Origin: Telopea speciosissima
Lineage: Eukaryota; Streptophyta; Magnoliopsida; Proteales; Proteaceae
Assembly: GCF_018873765.1 (NCBI RefSeq)
Contig: NC_057924.1
Span: forward strand, 4,154,001-4,218,000
Direction: 5' to 3'
DNA: 64,000 bases
The notes below the pieces were generated by a model. It saw only the letters and a program-made list of their open reading frames with translations, ran no database searches and was not told the DNA's origin. The position numbers and the translations under genes are program-made. This document shows, in pieces, positions 25,901-37,520 of the stretch; the first letter of the stretch is position 1, and each line of letters begins with the position of its first letter.

Positions 25901-28900
25901 AATTTCCAGCATATCTGTTTTATTGTGGATGTGAAGTTAAAAAATGTAAATATTCAATAGAACAAATCAATTAAGATAAAAAAACAATATATCATGTTAA
26001 TAGCTTACATAAAATTTGGAATAGAATTTAACTCCTGAGGAATCGAGCCATTGAATTTGTTGTCTGCGATATTTCTGTTGAAAATAAAGGGTGTCAAATA
26101 ATAGGCGGCCACACACTAGAAGTCAAAAGAACAATAAGAACTTACAGATTTGTCAGAGGCAGATTTGCAAGAACATTAACTGAACCTGTCAACTGATTGT
26201 TCTGCATATAGCTGCCAGAAATCCAAAAGTCACGAAAAGTGCAAACTATGCAAAGTTGCAAATTATGTAACCAGATATATGAAAATGTTGCATAGTAAAA
26301 ACTTACAGAGTAGAAAGGTTGGACAATGAACTGAAGGAATTGGGAAGATCTCCACTGAAATTGTTGAATGACAGATCCCTGATTCACAAGTAGTCAAATG
26401 TAATACATCCAACAGTTGAGGAACAAGAAAAATGGAAGGAACAAAACAGAAACATCAAAACTCAAGTAGCACTCACAAAACTGAGACTATTTATATTAAA
26501 ATCTATACATAATCCTTGGGGAGACAACACGCATCATAAAGATATGGGTCAGGCACAGCATCCTACATTTCATGGCAAATCAACGGAACAGGTACAAGAT
26601 CAGCAACACAGAGTTTATTGCATCACTGGAAAGAAGGATTCAAAGAATAAATAGATGGTAGAAAACAAAATAGCATAAGCAACACAACGGCTGCAAGTTT
26701 TATCTTTAAAAACTCGCCTCTTCTCGCAATAATTACATCCAATGTTTATGAAATAGAAGTAATTACTCAAAGTACATAAACCCAGCTAAAATGGACAGTC
26801 CCTATCACAAACCAATATCCTGTCTGTAAACTGGTAAAATCTTCCTCAATTTGCTTCCAACTCGCATGATCATGGACTTGTTGAATAACCTTTCTATTGC
26901 AGGTTTTGGCATTAAATACTTAAGCCACGAGTAAAGTGATGGGACAGCAACTCATGGAACACAATCTTGATTCCCCACTTCATAAGCCTATCATGAAATT
27001 GTCTCCTGAATTTTATCAACACCATACATCCATAAATTAATAGTACACATACACGAAAATGCTCCTATTTTCCATAGAGCTGTAGAGGCCATTGGATGTT
27101 TCTCAACTTTGATTCTTACACGCACCACTCTGAATATGACTTTTCATCCAACAGACTAGATTGAATCCAAATACAAGGGCCAGGAGCAGTCATTAATTAT
27201 AACATGCTGGACAGCTAGTGATGGATTGTACAGTATAAACGCAAGCCTAAGTCTAAGCAGAAAAATATTATAACAATAATAAATATAATAATAATAATAA
27301 TAATTTACTATATATCTTATGGAAAAATGTTCTGGAGAGGGTAAGCTCTCCCCCTCTGTCTCCATTTCTCTCTTCCTCGCATGAAATTACGTTGCTGTCC
27401 TCTTATTTACGAAACTGTTCCATTGCACCTCATTGGTGCACTCCTCTATGCTGCTTGCTCAAAGAGCCTTCTCCCATATCTTATATATATATACATATCT
27501 AAGAAGATCTCTTTTTCTGAAACTCACTCAGCATACTGCATTCTGATATATTACCCACATATCCATCTGATCCCTATGCCAGGGGTTAGAAACTCGGTAC
27601 TTTTTTGTGCATTTTATATTTCGTTGAGCAAAATGAGTTTAAGATATGCACTTCTTAGAACATGATACCTTAAAGTTCAAAGGTCATTGTTGAAGTCAAT
27701 TACCTTTGATCTCAATATGAAATATATTGCCCCTTAACAATAAGCGAGCATCACTCTAGACTAACTGCACTCACTGGTAAACTGCTGATAATTCACTGAT
27801 GGCAGCCTCCAATGAATGGCATAGTACATGATGGATATCTTCAGAACCCATGGGAGCATGTAGGGAAGGTTTTAGACTTCACTGTCAAACTAGGTTCCAG
27901 CTTGCTTGAAACAAAATTTAGACTGTGATTCCAGCAGGATTTTAAAATAGAACTTCCGGAACTGCACTCTTAAACACAAAGATTCTGGGTTTAAATTAAT
28001 TTCAGATAAAAAATTCAAACGGTTGCTAATAGGTGTTGCTAGGAGAACTGAACTCTTAAATGCACAGATTCTGGGTTCAAATTAGCTTCAGATAAAAATT
28101 ATCTCTATTATGTGCAGTTTACATACAGTTATCGATCAATGACTATAACCTGATAACTCTATATATCTATATATGGAGCTTTGCTTCATTAGTTTTGAGC
28201 ATTTTAAGTACTACAGCCGAAGAAAAGAAACCCTCCACATGCACAGCTTCCCTAATGTAATGAATGGCTAGGCGGTTCCATCTCTAAGGAGATTAGTGGG
28301 TAACAATTAACCACCTACCCAACCTACCATGGTTAGACTGAAAATTGACTTGAGAGATTAGAAGTCATGAGTGGTGAACAATTAGGAAAATTAGGCACTT
28401 CATCTTTCAAGTGTGAAAAGGAGAGATTCCCATGTTTTAAAATTATAGTCACCTGAGTCCTGAAATAACTAATCGGAAGTCCAAGTGAAAATAGAGATTA
28501 TCTACAGACATGGAAATATACTGATGAAAGGCAGCCCTTTTCCAATTTGGTTGAGGTATGTGTATTAAATTGACAGAAAATGACAGTTCCATCCCCATAA
28601 CGTCTTGGACAGCTCATGTTCAAGAACATGAAGACAATAAGAGTCACATAACTTGGAGTTTTATATGAGTACAACAACAACTCAGCCTTATACCAGCTAA
28701 ATATGGTCGGTTACATGGATCCTTGCCCTCCAATCAGCTCTATTCAAGGTCATACTTGATATAAGACCTAAGCTTGAAGTTTTATACGATTATGATCATC
28801 AAATGTCAAACAGATGCATAGAACCCTTTGAATACTCAATCCTACAAGACATTCTTATATCTCTCAATGCAAAGGTAACTACAACCTATCATGAAGTTCC

Positions 28901-31226
28901 TAATTGTCGTCCATTCGAATATTTGACATGACATTTTAATGTACATGGGTCAAATAACTCCCAATATAACCAAGGTTCCAAATTTCAATTTCAACCATGG
29001 TCGAAAGCTAAGTATACCATCAAAATCTGTGAAATAGGCTCAAAATTTGGTCCATTTTGCAGATCAAACTCAAAATGGGCATTTGGTGGCCAAATGATGG
29101 AATTTTTCCTTGAAACTTCTTGTGGCACCTATTTTAGCATGTTTACAGTTTGGATCAAAAGATGCAGGGGGGGGGGGGGCGGAGAGGATCGGGGAACCCT
29201 CAAAGTGGTATTACCGTAATATGGGTTCGGACCTTAGGTTGCTAGTGTCTGCCGTAGCGTTCTATATCTTTTCCGTTATATAGCCTATTCTACATATAAT
29301 TCAGTTGTATAATATACATCATTCAATAAAAATAATTTGAAATATGCAATAAGAATGAAGAACCATAAAATTGAAAAGCAAAACACAATTTCAACAACCA
29401 TTTCGAGTGAAATATTGACAACTTAGACCATTTTGGGAGAAATTTCAAACATTTCGGTCATTCCGTCAAAATTTCGACCAAACCATATAAACCTGTCAAG
29501 TTGTTGGTGGTTTCGTTTCGACCAGGGTCAAAACTGAGATAAACAGTTGAAATTTTGGAAACTATAAATATAACACAAAGATCCTGGCAGGCAATGCCAA
29601 CAAAGTGCAAGAAGCATGTTTCCTACTAACACATATAACTACCCTTATGTTAACATCCCAACAGAAAGATACTACATCATCCCTAAGAGCAGCTGCCACC
29701 ATTATAGGTTCCTCCTTTTTTTTTGGGGGGGGAGGGGGGTGGAGGAGTTATCAAATTTCACCGTTGGTGGTTCCCATAGGATATTTTAAACAGAGTACAT
29801 CATGACATCCGAGTCCTCGGAGCATCATAACACATAAGGTCATGCCAAATAGTACAGTATCAACAACAAATATAATATTGTTGTTGTTGCTGCTGTTTTA
29901 TTATTATTCACAAAAAGCTTGGATTGCCAGAGTTAAAACACAGGTCAAATCTGAGGATGACTTGAAGGTGGGACCTGCACCAAGTTACACTTCCACCCTT
30001 TTCCATGGGCCATAATAACAAATAGTGATACATAAGAAAATTTTAAAACAAATAAATAGAATATCAATTGGCAACTGGCAAAACCAAATTTCTTACAAGA
30101 CCGAGAGCCCCGGAAGCTGTGCAAAAATATCTTTGATCGACTGGGAGAGCAAGTTCTGGCTAAGGTTCCTAAACAAAATATTAGATGAACAACTGTATAA
30201 GAGCCTGAAACTGACAAGGGTCTGTGTGGATAGAGCTATATAAACAAAGCAATATAGCAACCCAAACGTTACTCACAAGTAATTGAGGAAACCCATGTCT
30301 AAAACGGAATAAGGAAAATTCCCGCTTAAGTTGTTACTGGCAAGATTTCTGTATTTGATAATGGACAAGCATTAAAATTATGAAATAACAGTTAATAAGG
30401 AACAGAATACTGAAATAAGTAGATCAAACATTACAAGCTTGTGAGATTTGGCGGTAATTGATATGGAATCGAATCGTGGATATTGTTGTCACTCAAATCC
30501 CTAAAAACACACCCAAATAAATAGAGAGATAAGAGAACTTATTGAGAGAATATAAAGTGTCAATCTCACACTTACGGAATGCGATGAAAAGGAAATACAG
30601 AATCAGTTAGCTCACAGTGTTCTCAGCGACAAAAAGTCCGAAAGCAAGTATCCCAAGGTCCCGTTGAGTCCCAACCCAGGAACTACACTGTTGGAGTAGC
30701 ACCGTCGCCAAAAAGGGAGGGAAAAAACAATGAATAACATTGATCACATTAATACTGAGCATGAGCTAAAAAAGAGTGAAATGGAGGGAGGAGATGAAAT
30801 GTAATCAACCGAATACATACGTACACGGCAACAACAGCAGAACCCTCGCAGGTTAACCCTTTCCATGATTCTCCACAAGGATCACCGCCACTGGACTTCC
30901 ACCCGGTTAACTGAGAAGAACTGTTCAATGAGCTGTACAAAACCTGAAGAGCTTGAACTGAAAATCAAAAAGCATTTCTCAGTAACTAAACAACAAAATG
31001 CATCCAATCATCTAAAGAAAGCTACAGAAACAGCCTAGATCCACAAAGTGTATAAATCGAAAAACTTGAGCTACTAATCTTCTATGAAGTAATGCCATTA
31101 TAAACAGAACTACATGATTCAACCACTAGAATAGAAATTACCATCAGACGCATCAGTGATCGCAAGAACGAGAGGTAGAGTAAGAAAAATAGCAATAGTC
31201 GCAAGAGCAGCAGTGTACAGCCCCAT
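16983..31226 (-). CDS. SRF7: STRUBBELIG-RECEPTOR FAMILY LRR receptor-like (pseudo)kinase, SRF6/7 type
   Basis: Sixteen exons read on the minus strand: 31226-31142, 30957-30825, 30687-30616, 30500-30435, 30348-30277, 30168-30097, 26378-26307, 26211-26146, 26074-26009, 25914-25574, 21669-21410, 18895-18624, 18535-18400, 18053-17914, 17769-17613, 17135-16983. They give 720 residues, close to what I recall for SRF6/7. Domain order: signal peptide (1-23), Cys-containing N-cap ([17 protein letters not shown]), six LRRs each on its own 66- or 72-bp exon, a Pro-rich linker, a membrane helix (about 300-324) and a kinase-like domain. The glycine loop GEGSLG (419-424) and Lys440 are present. The catalytic-loop Asp is replaced (HRN, 538-540) and DFG reads DCG, as known for this family, so it likely signals without phosphotransfer. 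Introns 6, 10 and 11 are 3.7, 3.9 and 2.5 kb and contain transposons. SRF7 versus SRF6 is a guess from the C-terminus. Confidence 0.94.
19782..20150 (-). mobile_element. Solo LTR of an LTR retrotransposon (369 bp)
   Basis: The sequence begins TGTAACAAGAACAC and ends GATTTACTTCAACA, so both strands read TG...CA. It is flanked by the perfect 5-bp direct repeat AAAAC (19777-19781 and 20151-20155). On the minus strand it contains a TATA-like CATAAATAGATAC, which sets the orientation. There is no internal domain or second LTR, as expected after LTR-LTR recombination. It lies in intron 11 of the SRF gene, in the same orientation as the gene. Confidence 0.85.
20625..20794. repeat. Tandem duplication, 85-bp unit x2
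   Basis: Units 20625-20709 and 20710-20794 share CAAATTCCCTTTCATCT, CTCAAGATTTTAACAAAAC and AAATGATTTCAAAGG followed by TAATCCCCCT. They differ at only a few positions. They lie in intron 11 of SRF. Confidence 0.9.
23184..23684. mobile_element. MULE-like non-autonomous element with 9-bp TSD
   Basis: Direct repeats AGGTATCAC occur at 23175-23183 and 23685-23693, the 9-bp length typical of Mutator-like elements. The ends read TAGGGGGGTAAAAC and, from the right, AGGGGTGTCAAGCCC. The interior is GC-richer than its surroundings (repeats of GGTTGGGCTCAACCGGT) and has no transposase frame. It lies in intron 10 of SRF. Confidence 0.75.
23213..23390. repeat. Tandem duplication, 89-bp unit x2, inside MULE-like element
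   Basis: TGGGCTCAACCGGTCTT occurs at 23221 and 23310. The shared unit also includes GACTGGGCCAAACCGAAGCC and GATAAGGGAAGGC. The units differ at several positions, mostly transitions. Confidence 0.85.
27320..27480. repeat. Dispersed repeat shared with 2370-2596
   Basis: CTCTTCCTCGCATGAAATTA, GCACCTCATTGGTGCACTCC and GCTTGCTCAAAGAGCCTTCT parallel the 2.4-2.6 kb copy. It lies in the 3.7-kb intron 6 of SRF, next to AAT-type simple repeats at about 27280-27305. Confidence 0.6.
28670..28760. repeat. Dispersed ACAACAACAAC/CCTTATACCAGC repeat
   Basis: ACAACAACAACTCAGCCTTA, GGTCGGTTACATGGATCC and CTTGCCCTCCAATCAGCTC match the copy at 2605-2890. It lies in intron 6 of SRF. Confidence 0.65.
28971..29566. 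mobile_element. hAT-like non-autonomous element with 8-bp TSD
   Basis: Direct repeats AATATAAC lie at 28963-28970 and 29567-29574. The left end CAAGGTTCCAAATTTCAA pairs with TAGTTTCCAAAATTTCAA read from the right, and a further match is GGTCGAAA near both inner ends. It contains a G-rich run near 29168. No transposase was seen. It lies in intron 6 of SRF. Confidence 0.7.
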
Positions 31227-32344
31227 CAAATTTCGCAAAGCTCTATACTTGAAACTCGATTAGTTCAACATGCATGCAAGAGAGACATGGAAGAACAAAT
31301 GGAGATAAGCAGCTGTGACAACTCGGATTAGCTATGGTTTTCTCCTCCATTAAAGAATCACAACTAGATAAAGAGATTCGAAGCGGGGACAGAGAGTGAA
31401 AGAGAGAGAGGGAGAGAATGTGTCGGCAAAAGTAGAAAGAAATAGGAACGAGTATGAGAGTCGAAGTAAGCTTTTTTTTCTTTCTTTTTTTTTGGTGACT
31501 AGCGTCGATGTAAGCAAGGTATAGAAGTGTAAACCATGACTGTAAGAGCATTAGAATTTTGAGCTTTTCTTCGTGTCTGTACTCTGTACCTCTCTGTCTC
31601 GACTCTCGCGTATTAACTGAAGGTTCTGAATGCGAATACCACGACTCCACGAGAATTTATACCTGTAGGACGAAAGTACTTAAATATCCCTAAAGATGAA
31701 TAATTTTTGCATTAAAGCCATTATTCCTCGAGTCGTGTTGACGCCGCCAGAATAGAAGCAGATGACTTTGTATTGTTTACGTACTAATTAAGCCCTTTGC
31801 GGCGGGCCGGTGACGGAAAAGACAACTTTAGCATCGGTTTGCACTGGAAAATATTCTAGGCCGTGTCCTGACTCCCCCGATTGGAATCTTCATTTTCTTG
31901 GCCTTGAAAAAGTTAATAAAAAGCCACGAGTTGTGCACCTGGGGGAGGATGAGTTCCATCCTCTCTTTATTCCAAAAATTTGAAAATACACATCATAAAT
32001 TATGGAAAAAAGAACGCTATCTAGGCGAGTGTGGTAAGTTAAGCATAGGGGCAGGCGACATGACCACCAAACCTCCAGAAAATTCCACATTTCCATGGAA
32101 CCCAACAGTCAATTCACATATCCCTGTGTTTAGCACAGGGGCACTATACAGCACACACCCTGGTAGCTTTTTTTCTCCCATAAGTTATTTATGGAAATAT
32201 TTGGCCATCTTCATGCCCCAATATAATTTTAGGGAATAATACTCTAAATGCATTTTCATTGGCAACTGCGTTGGTGTAAGGCCACATGATCGAGTTCTTC
32301 CTTTTTTTTTTTTTTTAATACAAACCCACCGTGGGGCATGGGAT

Positions 32345-32550
32345 TAAGTAATTGGTATCAAATTGGCCGAATCGAACTATACCAATTTCTAGTCAATCCT
32401 GTATCAATGGATTGATACGGACCAAGGGTAAAAAAGTTTTAAAAGCCAATTTTTAATAAAAAACATGGATAAATCCGTCTGATCAAGATCAATCTCATGT
32501 TGTATTGGCCGATATTGGTATCATATCATATCCAATACTAATTACTAAAT
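32345..32550. repeat. GATAC-rich dispersed repeat
   Basis: This is degenerate sequence with TTGGTATCAAATTGGCCGAA, GGATTGATACGGACC and GGCCGATATTGGTATCATAT, in the style of the hAT-like element at 7113-7504. The ends are unclear. Confidence 0.5.
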
Positions 32551-33753
32551 CCATGACATAGGGACGATTTTATGAAACCTCAAAGATCAAAAGATGATTT
32601 GAAATCCTTAAAAGATCCCTAGGGAAAGAGGATCCGGCTCCTCACCTGCAAGGCCAACATCAATGGAGTGCCCAATGAGGCATCCAATGGCGTTGGGTTG
32701 CTGGGCACAAGGGATGTGTGCCTATGTGGGGCTCAATGTGTATCCCGACACACCCGCCAACTCAACATCATTGGATACCCTCATTAGGCACTCTCTGGGC
32801 CCTAGGCTCTCAGGAGAGGAGCCCAATCTAGAGAAAGAGAACTCCAAAAATCCCTATTGAGGTAGGTCATCACCCATTTAGCAACAGAGTGGGAGTAAAT
32901 ATTCTCCAATCTATTTACAAAAAAATGGCAACACTTCAACAGATGGTTGGGGCTTTTCATCTTCCAAGCATTTAATTAGAATCTGACAGCCCGGATGAAT
33001 AGCAACCCTTCTTAGGCTAATGTGATACTTATCTCATATGTTAGCCTATCTCCCATGAATGTCCATGCATCTCAGAGTATTTTAGTTGTCTCTGATTTTT
33101 TAATACTTTATTCTGTAAATTCGTAAATTTGGAATTTGCTAAAAATTGATGGGTGAGGAACGGACCTTGGGATCCACTTATGCATAAAATATTCAACCAT
33201 ACTTGAACTGGCACATAACATTAATAGTAGGACATGGTGTTCTACTTTCGGGTTATTTGGGGTAATTAAGCATGGATCATTATCGTCTCTTGTTCCCTGC
33301 CCGATACAGTGGTTCAGTTCCATTCATAAGAAATCAAAAAATGACAATCTAACCCCCTGTCCGAAGGAGGTTAAAACGTCAATTCCACCTCCCTATCAGT
33401 GGAACTAGATCACTGTACCAGACAGAGAACAAGACAAGGAAAAAATTCCACACGCTAAACCCAAGTTCCCATGGTTTTAATATAGTTTTCGTGAACAATC
33501 CAAAAACCCTAATTCCACATGTCACATTCTTTTTTTATTAATACTCGTATATGGCCAGGTTCTATCTTAAAGTGTCAGCAATATAGTAATGAAAGTTTTG
33601 AGAGGAAAACTCACGTGGTGTCTAATCTTTATGCTACTCACCTCAAGAATGATGAGAAAAAAGGGGAATAATATGCATGATCAAATGAGGTTCAAATTTT
33701 ATACATAAATAGATCCAAGGTCATTTGTTTACATGTAAGTTTTAGGCCAATTG

Positions 33754-33896
33754 GAACTTTCCACTTGGCCTGAGCGTGAACTTACGAGAATGGCTCATAG
33801 TTCTTCAGATGGAATCCATTCTATATGGGTCCCACAAGGGTAGATTCCATCTGAACAACTATGAACCGTTCTTGTACGTTCACGTGAACCCGATTC
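33754..33896. mobile_element. MITE with 41-bp hairpin arms and 9-bp direct repeats
   Basis: Arms 33776-33816 and 33843-33883 pair at 36 of 41 positions around a 26-bp loop (arm ends GTGAAC and GATGGAATC). The 9-bp repeats GGCCAATTG lie at 33745-33753 and 33897-33905. Because GGCCAATTG is partly self-complementary, the duplication is less certain than the hairpin. Confidence 0.7.
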
Positions 33897-34427
33897 GGCC
33901 AATTGTTACACACTCTCTAGATATCCAACTATCAAAATTGTCATATCACGCATTCACATAGAAAAAAAATTTATACTCTCGCTTGGGAGGTTTCTTTCCG
34001 AAGTTCTTGTTTGGAGGAATTTTTGCTTAATAATAATTAAGGGAAGGAATTCTCTGCTGGCGTACCATGGAGATTTGAGGGCATGGGAAGGAAAGAAAAC
34101 AAAAAGAGAATATATTTTCGGCTTTTCGTTATATAAGGGAGGAGATATATTTGATTTACATGATCGGTAATATGATCGGCGGACCAAAAAACTTTTTTTT
34201 AAGAATTAATGATACTAAAGTAAAGTTTTGATGAGACGTTAAGACATGAACATTCTATGTTTGATTTCATTGATTATTAATTCCCTAGGAGCTTTATTAA
34301 ATAAAGTTTAGAGTGATTACCTCAACTCAAAGGTTTAGGATCTAAAAAGCATAGGTTAGGCGACAAAGAAGGTTATATTTGGAGTCTTCTTTAGTTTTAG
34401 ATTCGACAAAAAAGAAAAAAAAGAAAG

Positions 34428-34653
34428 GATTTGGATCCTCTGCGGTCTAAGGTTGAACGGCCATCGTGCTACGCTCAATTCACAGGCCGTCATGTGGATT
34501 TTATGTCAATTCAATTGTTAGTAGATGGCAATTTTTCAAAATTCAAAATTGTCACTCAAAATTAAAAAATGTCAGACCACCATCTACCAACTATATCCCA
34601 ATGTGGATCTTGCCAGCCATTTGTTGGATATGCGCTGGAGAGGATCCAAGTCC
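34428..34653. mobile_element. Foldback element, about 226 bp
   Basis: The left end GGATTTGGATCCTCT pairs with GGACTTGGATCCTCT read from the right. Further internal pairing (AGTAGATGGC with CCATCTACC) supports a foldback structure. No duplication was found. Confidence 0.55.
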
Positions 34654-35374
34654 CCCGATGAGGCGAAACTGCTATCAGAAGGTTGAAATCTCATCTTGTT
34701 AATGCTTCCATGCATCAGCGCAAGGCCAAGCCCCCAGACAAAGAACGAGTTCCCTTTTTTTTATTTCTTTTAATTTGAAAATGTGTGCTTCATATGAAAT
34801 GGTACTTTTTTTTTGTATAACACCAATTGGTGTGTTCACACACTGGCAGCGTGGGAAACCCTTTCCTGTAACACTTATATCATTCATTTCAACTGTAATT
34901 CTTTTGGGAAAGAGCATGCTACTTTGGTGCATGGGATACGCTGTCCCTACACCCAGACAAAGGGGTGGGTGAAATGACCACTACGACCTCAAGAAATTCC
35001 TTCTTTTCGTGAGGTGTGATGAACATCCCGCTCGCCCCTGTGTCTGACACAAGACAGCACACCGCACGCACCCAGATAATATTCGTTCTCCCAATTTTTT
35101 CTTTCCAATTGTAATTAGCTTGGGAGAGGAGCAATGATGTGGAAATGACATTGCTATTACTTTTCAATTTTTTCATATGTTTCACACTCACCATCATCAA
35201 ATGTGAAAGACGAAGACAAAACCAAAAAGGAGGGCGTGGAAATAGCTCCTCCCAACAATGTTCGCTGTTTTCGTTTCAATAGTCGTTGCATCAATAATGG
35301 TGGATAACTCCAAAGGGCTATTGTCACTCCCTTGTTCCCTTGCCGACACACCACTAGTATGAAGTATGAATCTG

Positions 35375-35620
35375 GTTTTACGTAGATCGTATGTATCTGT
35401 ATCGGTATCGGCTGTGACTGGTAATGATTTCTGTCTGATACTATATTATTGGTATCGAAATAGGATAAGACATCTTACCACACAAAAAAAAAAGGATAAC
35501 ACAAAATAATTGGGAGAAAATTTATCAGTGTATTAAGAGGCAAAAGTGTATGATGCGACCCGATACGACCAATCTATATTGATATCGTTGTCAGTGATGA
35601 CCTATACTAGTCCTAGTTCT
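35375..35620. repeat. GATAC-rich dispersed repeat
   Basis: GTATCTGTATCGGTATCGG, GGTATCGAAATAGG, CCCGATACGACC and TTGATATCGTTG are typical of the family seen at 7.1 kb and 11.1 kb. The ends were not resolved. Confidence 0.5.
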
Positions 35621-35704
35621 GTGCACTGAAACCAAGAGCAGGTGTCAAAAGGTTGGTTCGGGTCGGTTTTGATTCGTTTTTTTTGTTTCAATGTGGAAAT
35701 GACT

Positions 35705-36227
35705 ATAGTTAACAAAAACGGGAACGATTAAAAAATGGAGTATTACGGTATGGGTTTTAAAGGGTAAAAATTTACAAACGGACGGTCAAAAAAACAGAGA
35801 ACGGTAAAAAACGAAAAACGGATGATACATGTTTTAAACGTTTATATTTCAAAAAAAATGGAACAAAAAATACGATACTATTCTCATATAAATTGAGGGA
35901 TTTTTATTTGAAATATATGCTTTTAATTTCGGTATTTGTGCACTAACCTTGAGTAGATGGTGATATCATGAAAAATGTAGCATTTCGAGTCATCTTTACG
36001 TTGGTGAAAGAATCAGGATGATCAGAATTTGGGAGAGAGAGAAGGATGGTCACTTAAGTCAAAAGTCTTAAAAAACGCCAAAAAAATAGAAACGTGTTTT
36101 AAACGCGTTTAAAATGAGAATGCTTGCCATTTGCTGTTTTTTTCCGTATGTTTGGGAAACATTCGACAAAACGTGTTTAAAACGGAAAGGCGTTTAAAAA
36201 TCCGTTTTAAACACGTTTTTGCTAATA
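35705..36227. mobile_element. MULE-like MITE, copy 2, nested in another repeat
   Basis: It is flanked by the 12-bp direct repeat GTGGAAATGACT (35693-35704 and 36228-36239). The terminal inverted repeats are ATAGTTAACAAAAACGGGAA and, from the right, TATTAGCAAAAACGTGTTT. It splits a host repeat that begins AGGTGTCAAAAGGTTGG at about 35640 and resumes GAATCCAAAACC after 36239. The same family, reversed, lies at 1-491. Confidence 0.75.
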
Positions 36228-37520
36228 GTGGAAATGACTGAATCCAAAACCGCACCTATAAGGTTTTTTTGGTTTTGGTTCAATTTATGTTAACAGGTTC
36301 TAAACGGTTTGTGCCGGCTTTAAAACCGGTATCAAACTGTTTAGAGCACGGTTTTAGACCGAAACTGTTTGCCTTAAGGCAAATGGGCTGGGATCTATTT
36401 CTTAAGTTTTTAACTTTTCAAATGGGTTGAGATCCATTTTTTAATCCAAACAAATGGCCTGTTCCAAATAGGCTGGGCTCCTTTTTTAAGTTTTTACCTT
36501 TTGAAATGGAGTGGGTTCCATTTTTTAATCCAAACAAGTTTGAAAGAGTGCAATGGCATGGGAAGATGACGTTTCTATCGGTTTGTACCGGAGGCGGGTT
36601 GCGGTTTCGTGGTGCTCAGTTTCAGTTCGGGCTTATTGGGGGACCATCGGTGTAGCCCGAACCGTGCCTAAACTGAGGGGTTTTAAAATGCTGAATCCGA
36701 AACCTGCCCTCTAAGGGCTTGGCTCGATTCAGTTCAGCTCAGGCCAAGTCAGGTTGGTCGGTTCGTTGCAGATGAAACGATTCCCGATTCTGGCTGATTT
36801 GGTTTGTTCGATCTTTGTAAGGAAAAACTCTAGAAAGCATTAAAACACCGATCTGGGCTTATTATGATCGAGATCGAATCGGCTCATGGCCTTTGCTTGG
36901 GCCGTAAACTCCAGGGCCCATTCTTGAAACTGTGAAGTCCGACATCCGTCTCTGAACCCAAACTAAGCATGGTCAATGCCATGCCTCACGGCCCTCACCC
37001 AAAATAAGCATGGGTCATGGAGGAATGAATAAAAACGAGAAAGAAATCAAATAAATAATCATACTATGAATACGAAGAATTTAACATGATTCAATATGAA
37101 TACCTTTTTACCAAAAACAATATGAATACCTACATCCACCTAAAGAATTTGAAAAAAAAAGGGTTTTCACGTACCCCTCTTGAGGTTTGACGTAATTATG
37201 AAAAAATTCCTTAGTTTTCAAAAATGCTGCGCGCCTCCCCTTGAAGTTCTTAATAATTAATATATTCCTCCATTCCATTAGTCTAGGACTAACAACATTA
37301 AAAGTAATTTACCAAAAAAAAAAAACAACATTAAAAGTATGGGATGAAGTGACAAAAATGCCCTTCAAAGAAAAAAATAAAAAACCTACAACTCATCTTT
37401 CCCAAACGATTTGGGGAAGATGAGTTGCAGGTATGAACACCATTGGGTTCTTGTGGTTTTAGGCTTGCATTCCAACAATTTTGCTATCACATTGACCTCT
37501 AATCTCATTTTAAAAAGTTA

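Noticed and set aside
30683-30687. Alternative acceptor 5 bp inside SRF exon 3 (TGTAG)
   Set aside because: The acceptor AACAG before 30687 gives the 72-bp LRR exon and the spacing expected from SRF proteins; the other would delete part of the linker before the first LRR.
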